Assembly: GCF_023091155.1 (NCBI RefSeq)
Contig: NZ_JAHWXK010000001.1
Coordinates: forward strand, 1-64,000
Reading direction: 5' to 3'
Source: Microbacterium sufflavum
GTDB lineage: Bacteria > Actinomycetota > Actinomycetes > Actinomycetales > Microbacteriaceae
DNA: 64,000 nucleotides
The position numbers and the translations under genes were made by a program. The notes under the pieces are model-generated. The model ran no database searches. It saw only the letters and a list, made by a program, of their open reading frames with translations, and was not told the origin of the DNA. This document shows, one piece after another, positions 61,773-64,000 of the stretch (its first letter is position 1; the number at the start of each line of letters is the position of its first letter).

Positions 61773-61886
61773 TCAGCGCTGACCGCGGAAGAGGTTGCGC
61801 AGCACCACGGCCGACACGAAGACGATCGCCAGGCTCGCGAGGCCCAGGAGGCCGATGAAGAAGATTTCGAGCGCCATGATGTCCAT
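61773..61886 (-). CDS. 37-residue single-pass membrane protein
   Basis: A very short gene between the nitrobindin-like gene and the next membrane protein gene. Translation reads MDIMALEIFFIGLLGLASLA and continues as IVFVSAVVLRNLFRGQR: one membrane helix (about 6-30) and a short basic C-terminus, orientation N-out by the positive-inside rule. Its stop is seven bases before the GTG of the nitrobindin-like gene, implying coupled translation. No name is known for it. The hydrophobic pattern, basic tail and exact fit between neighbours support it as a real gene. Confidence 0.65.
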   Translation of the reverse strand: MDIMALEIFFIGLLGLASLAIVFVSAVVLRNLFRGQR

Positions 61887-61914
61887 GGATCCACCATACC
61901 GCGCCGGATCGGCG

Positions 61915-62205
61915 TCAGGACGGGATGAGCGCCGCCAGCCCGAACCCGACCGAGATGACCCCCATCAGCAGCAGGGCGCCGGTGACGCTGCTCGCCACGC
62001 GGAAGATGAACCCCTGCGTGCGGCCGTACCAGAGCTGCACCGCGAAGGAGATCAGGACGACGGCACCGAACCCGACGAGCATCCAGGGGATGCGCCACTC
62101 CTCCGCAGCGAAGATGCCGATCAGGATCGTGCCGACGAAGGCCACCGCCCACACCACGATCACGCCGGTGAAGGCGTTGCGCGGAGCGAGGGCGGGTTCT
62201 GACAT
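61915..62205 (-). CDS. Small membrane protein (three TM), function unknown
   Basis: A 96-residue protein with three membrane segments (about 13-33, 41-60 and 69-92; 'GVIVVWAVAFVGTILIGIFA', 'WMLVGFGAVVLISFAVQLWYG', 'VASSVTGALLLMGVISVGFGLAALI'). The start at 62205 follows GGAGAC; the ATG six codons upstream lacks a binding site. It lies between the GlnR-like regulator (divergent) and the small TM protein, probably as the first gene of the leftward unit ending in ygfZ. Confidence 0.85.
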   Translation of the reverse strand: MSEPALAPRNAFTGVIVVWAVAFVGTILIGIFAAEEWRIPWMLVGFGAVVLISFAVQLWYGRTQGFIFRVASSVTGALLLMGVISVGFGLAALIPS

Positions 62206-62279
62206 GTCTCCATTCTTGCGCATCCACGGCCGCTATCATGGCGGCACGGCGTCGAACCCCCCGCCGGTGAGGAGTGCGC

Positions 62280-62963
62280 GTGGCCCTGGTGCTGGTTCTG
62301 ACCAACGCTCCCCTCTCGGAGCAGGTGCTTCCCGCGCTGGAGCTGCTCAGCCATCGCACCCGCCAGATCCCGGCCGAACCGGCGCAGCTCGTGAACGCTC
62401 CGGAGTACGACGTGGCGGTGGTCGACGGCCGCCACGACCTGGTCGGAGCGAAGTCGCTGTGCCGGCTGCTGCGCGCCACCGGCCAGCAGGCCCCGCTCCT
62501 CCTCGTCGTCACGGAGGGCGGCATGAGCGCGCTCTCCGGCGACTGGGGCATCGACGACGTGCTGCTCGCGACGGCCGGCCCCGCCGAGATCGACGCCCGC
62601 GTCCGGCTCGCCATCGCCCGCCGCGACGAGGTGTCCGAGCCCGCGCGCGTGCAGGCCTCCGGCGTCACGATCGACGAGCAGTCGTACTCGGCCAAGCTGC
62701 ACGGCAAGCCCCTCGACCTCACCTACAAGGAGTTCCAGCTCCTGCACTTCCTGGCCACGCACCCGTCGCGAGTGTTCACGCGCGAGCAGCTGCTCAGCGA
62801 GGTATGGGGCTACGACTACTTCGGCGGCACCCGCACGGTCGACGTGCACGTGCGACGGCTCAGGGCGAAGCTCGGCGACCAGGAGCAGATCATCGGCACG
62901 GTCCGCAACGTCGGGTACCGCTTCAACGTGTACGACGACGAGAGCCTCGTCGGCACGGGGTGA
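62280..62963 (+). CDS. GlnR-like orphan response regulator
   Basis: A 227-residue OmpR-type regulator: an atypical receiver domain (1-110, '[27 protein letters not shown]', '[21 protein letters not shown]', '[26 protein letters not shown]') and a winged helix ('[57 protein letters not shown]'). Sequence and lack of a partner kinase match GlnR, the nitrogen regulator of streptomycetes and mycobacteria. The GTG at 62280 is favoured because GAGGAG lies six bases upstream; GTG at 62274 is the alternative. Convergent spacing to ppk is 45 bases. Confidence 0.85.
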   Translation: MALVLVLTNAPLSEQVLPALELLSHRTRQIPAEPAQLVNAPEYDVAVVDGRHDLVGAKSLCRLLRATGQQAPLLLVVTEGGMSALSGDWGIDDVLLATAGPAEIDARVRLAIARRDEVSEPARVQASGVTIDEQSYSAKLHGKPLDLTYKEFQLLHFLATHPSRVFTREQLLSEVWGYDYFGGTRTVDVHVRRLRAKLGDQEQIIGTVRNVGYRFNVYDDESLVGTG

Positions 62964-63008
62964 CCGGCGTTCACACGCCCGACACCTCCCGGTGCTTAGA
63001 TGTACCCC

Positions 63009-64000
63009 ATGATCGATCCCGCACTCGCCGACGCCGGCCTCGGTGACGCCGAAGACGACGACTTCGATGCCGTGGAGTCCCCGGACTCGCAACTGCCCGA
63101 CCACCGGTACCTGGACCGCGAGCTGAGCTGGCTCGCGTTCAACCAGCGTGTGCTCGAGCTCGCCGAGGATCCGACGCTGCCCGAGCTGGAGCGCGCGAAC
63201 TTCCTGGCGATCTTCGCGAGCAACCTCGACGAGTTCTTCATGGTGCGCGTCGCCGGCCTCAAGCGCCGCATCATGACCGGCCTCGCGGTGCCGACCAACA
63301 TCGGCCGCTCCCCCGTCGACGCCCTGGCCGACATCTCGCGCGAAGCACACGCGCTGCAGCTGCGGCACGCGGCCGCGTGGACCAACCTGGTGCGTCCCGC
63401 CCTCGCCGACTCCGGCATCGAGATCACCGAGTGGTCCGACCTCACCGACGAGGAGCGCAGCGCGCTGTCCGACTACTTCGGCGCGCAGGTCTTCCCCGTG
63501 CTCATGCCGCTGGCGGTCGACCCCGCTCACCCGTTCCCCTACATCTCCGGGCTGTCGCTGAACCTCGCGATCCGCATCCGCAACGCCCGCACGGGCCGTC
63601 AGGAGTTCGCCCGTCTCAAGGTGCCGCCGATGCTGCCGCGCTTCGTCGAGGTGCCGTCCACCGGCGAGATCAAGCGCTTCCTGCGCCTGGAAGAGCTGAT
63701 CGCCAACCACCTCGGTGACCTGTTCCCCGGGATGGAGGTGCTCGACCACCACGCGTTCCGCCTCACCCGCAACGAGGACGTGGAGATCGAGGAGGACGAG
63801 AGCGAGAACCTCATCCAGGCGCTGGAGGCGGAGCTGCTGCGCCGCCGGTTCGGCCCGCCCATCCGCCTCGAGATCACCGACGACATGGACGACGTCACGA
63901 TGGACCTGCTCGTGCGCGAGCTCGACATCACCGATCTGGAGGTCTACCGCCTTCCCGGACCGCTCGACCTGCGGGGCCTGTTCGACCTGTCACGCATCGA
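63009..64000 (+). CDS. ppk: Polyphosphate kinase 1 (5' part, runs off right edge)
   Basis: Synthesises polyphosphate from ATP. The first 330 residues are in the window: N-terminal domain '[55 protein letters not shown]' and head domain region '[16 protein letters not shown]'. The catalytic histidines lie further right. The ATG at 63009 is preceded seven bases upstream by TTAGAT, again the leaderless spacing. Together with PPK2 and the Pho genes it completes a polyphosphate set. Confidence 0.95.
   Translation, partial: MIDPALADAGLGDAEDDDFDAVESPDSQLPDHRYLDRELSWLAFNQRVLELAEDPTLPELERANFLAIFASNLDEFFMVRVAGLKRRIMTGLAVPTNIGRSPVDALADISREAHALQLRHAAAWTNLVRPALADSGIEITEWSDLTDEERSALSDYFGAQVFPVLMPLAVDPAHPFPYISGLSLNLAIRIRNARTGRQEFARLKVPPMLPRFVEVPSTGEIKRFLRLEELIANHLGDLFPGMEVLDHHAFRLTRNEDVEIEEDESENLIQALEAELLRRRFGPPIRLEITDDMDDVTMDLLVRELDITDLEVYRLPGPLDLRGLFDLSRI

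Overview
The window is high-GC actinobacterial chromosome, most likely Microbacterium or a close relative in Microbacteriaceae. Pointers are the rRNA leader at the left edge, a C50-carotenoid gene cluster, Lsr2, CarD, IdeR, SenX3-RegX3, a CIRCE-controlled groL without groES, an actinobacterial XPB helicase, and a helicase-like protein ending in a domain of the type named after Microbacterium testaceum (MTES_1575). Coding density is high, genes often overlap by ATGA or GTGA, and no phage, IS element or CRISPR array was seen. This is core chromosome rather than an island.

Layout. 1-603: start of a leftward rRNA operon (promoter and leader only) and tRNA-Ala. 0.65-4.6 kb: membrane protein, RimJ-like acetyltransferase, galU, 5-formyl-THF cyclo-ligase, FmdB zinc ribbon, mscL. 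4.6-9.2 kb: a 1239-residue superfamily-1 helicase-like protein with degenerate ATPase motifs, coupled to a 68-codon ORF; then an alkyltransferase-like protein without its catalytic cysteine. 9.3-12.7 kb: acetate uptake (actP, DUF485) facing a RamA-like regulator, then lsr2. 12.7-21.3 kb: MarR regulator facing idi-crtE-crtB-crtI-crtYe-crtYf-crtEb and an MMPL transporter. 21.4-26.3 kb: tRNA-Arg, HNH protein, M23 peptidase, ideR, serC, DUF3027 and a cold-shock protein. 26.4-33.1 kb: XPB helicase with its conserved partner, an OmpR-type two-component system, an orphan WXG100 protein. 33.1-38.9 kb: groL with two CIRCE operators, LytR_C/DUF3263/DUF2332 genes, msrB, nitroreductase, YdcZ-type exporter. 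39-46.2 kb: ABC exporter with NarL-type two-component system, aldo/keto reductase, PPK2, TetR with a phosphodiesterase, tRNA-Thr. 46.2-54.8 kb: cysteine-less DsbA-like protein, MsiK-type ATPase, DUF4032, rlmB-cysS, fused ispDF, carD. 54.9-64 kb: lipoprotein, regX3-senX3 facing phoU, gpmA, methyltransferase, ygfZ, nitrobindin-like barrel, two small membrane proteins, GlnR-like regulator, and the 5' part of ppk.

The genes form a few functional sets. IspDF, Idi and CrtE feed isoprenoid units into the C50 carotenoid cluster, which a MarR protein of CrtR type probably controls through an inverted repeat in front of idi. SenX3-RegX3, PhoU, PPK1 and PPK2 make up phosphate and polyphosphate control. 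ActP and the RamA-like regulator form an acetate unit.

Most unusual: (a) three proteins keep a catalytic fold but lack the defining residues (PVHR for PCHR in the alkyltransferase; SPDA for CPxC in the DsbA-like protein; Walker A lysine and motif II glutamate missing in the helicase); (b) a TANNNT -10 hexamer lies 6-8 bases before the start codon of about twenty genes, implying widespread leaderless transcription; (c) several inverted repeats look like undescribed operators. All functional statements are read from sequence motifs and family knowledge without database searches.
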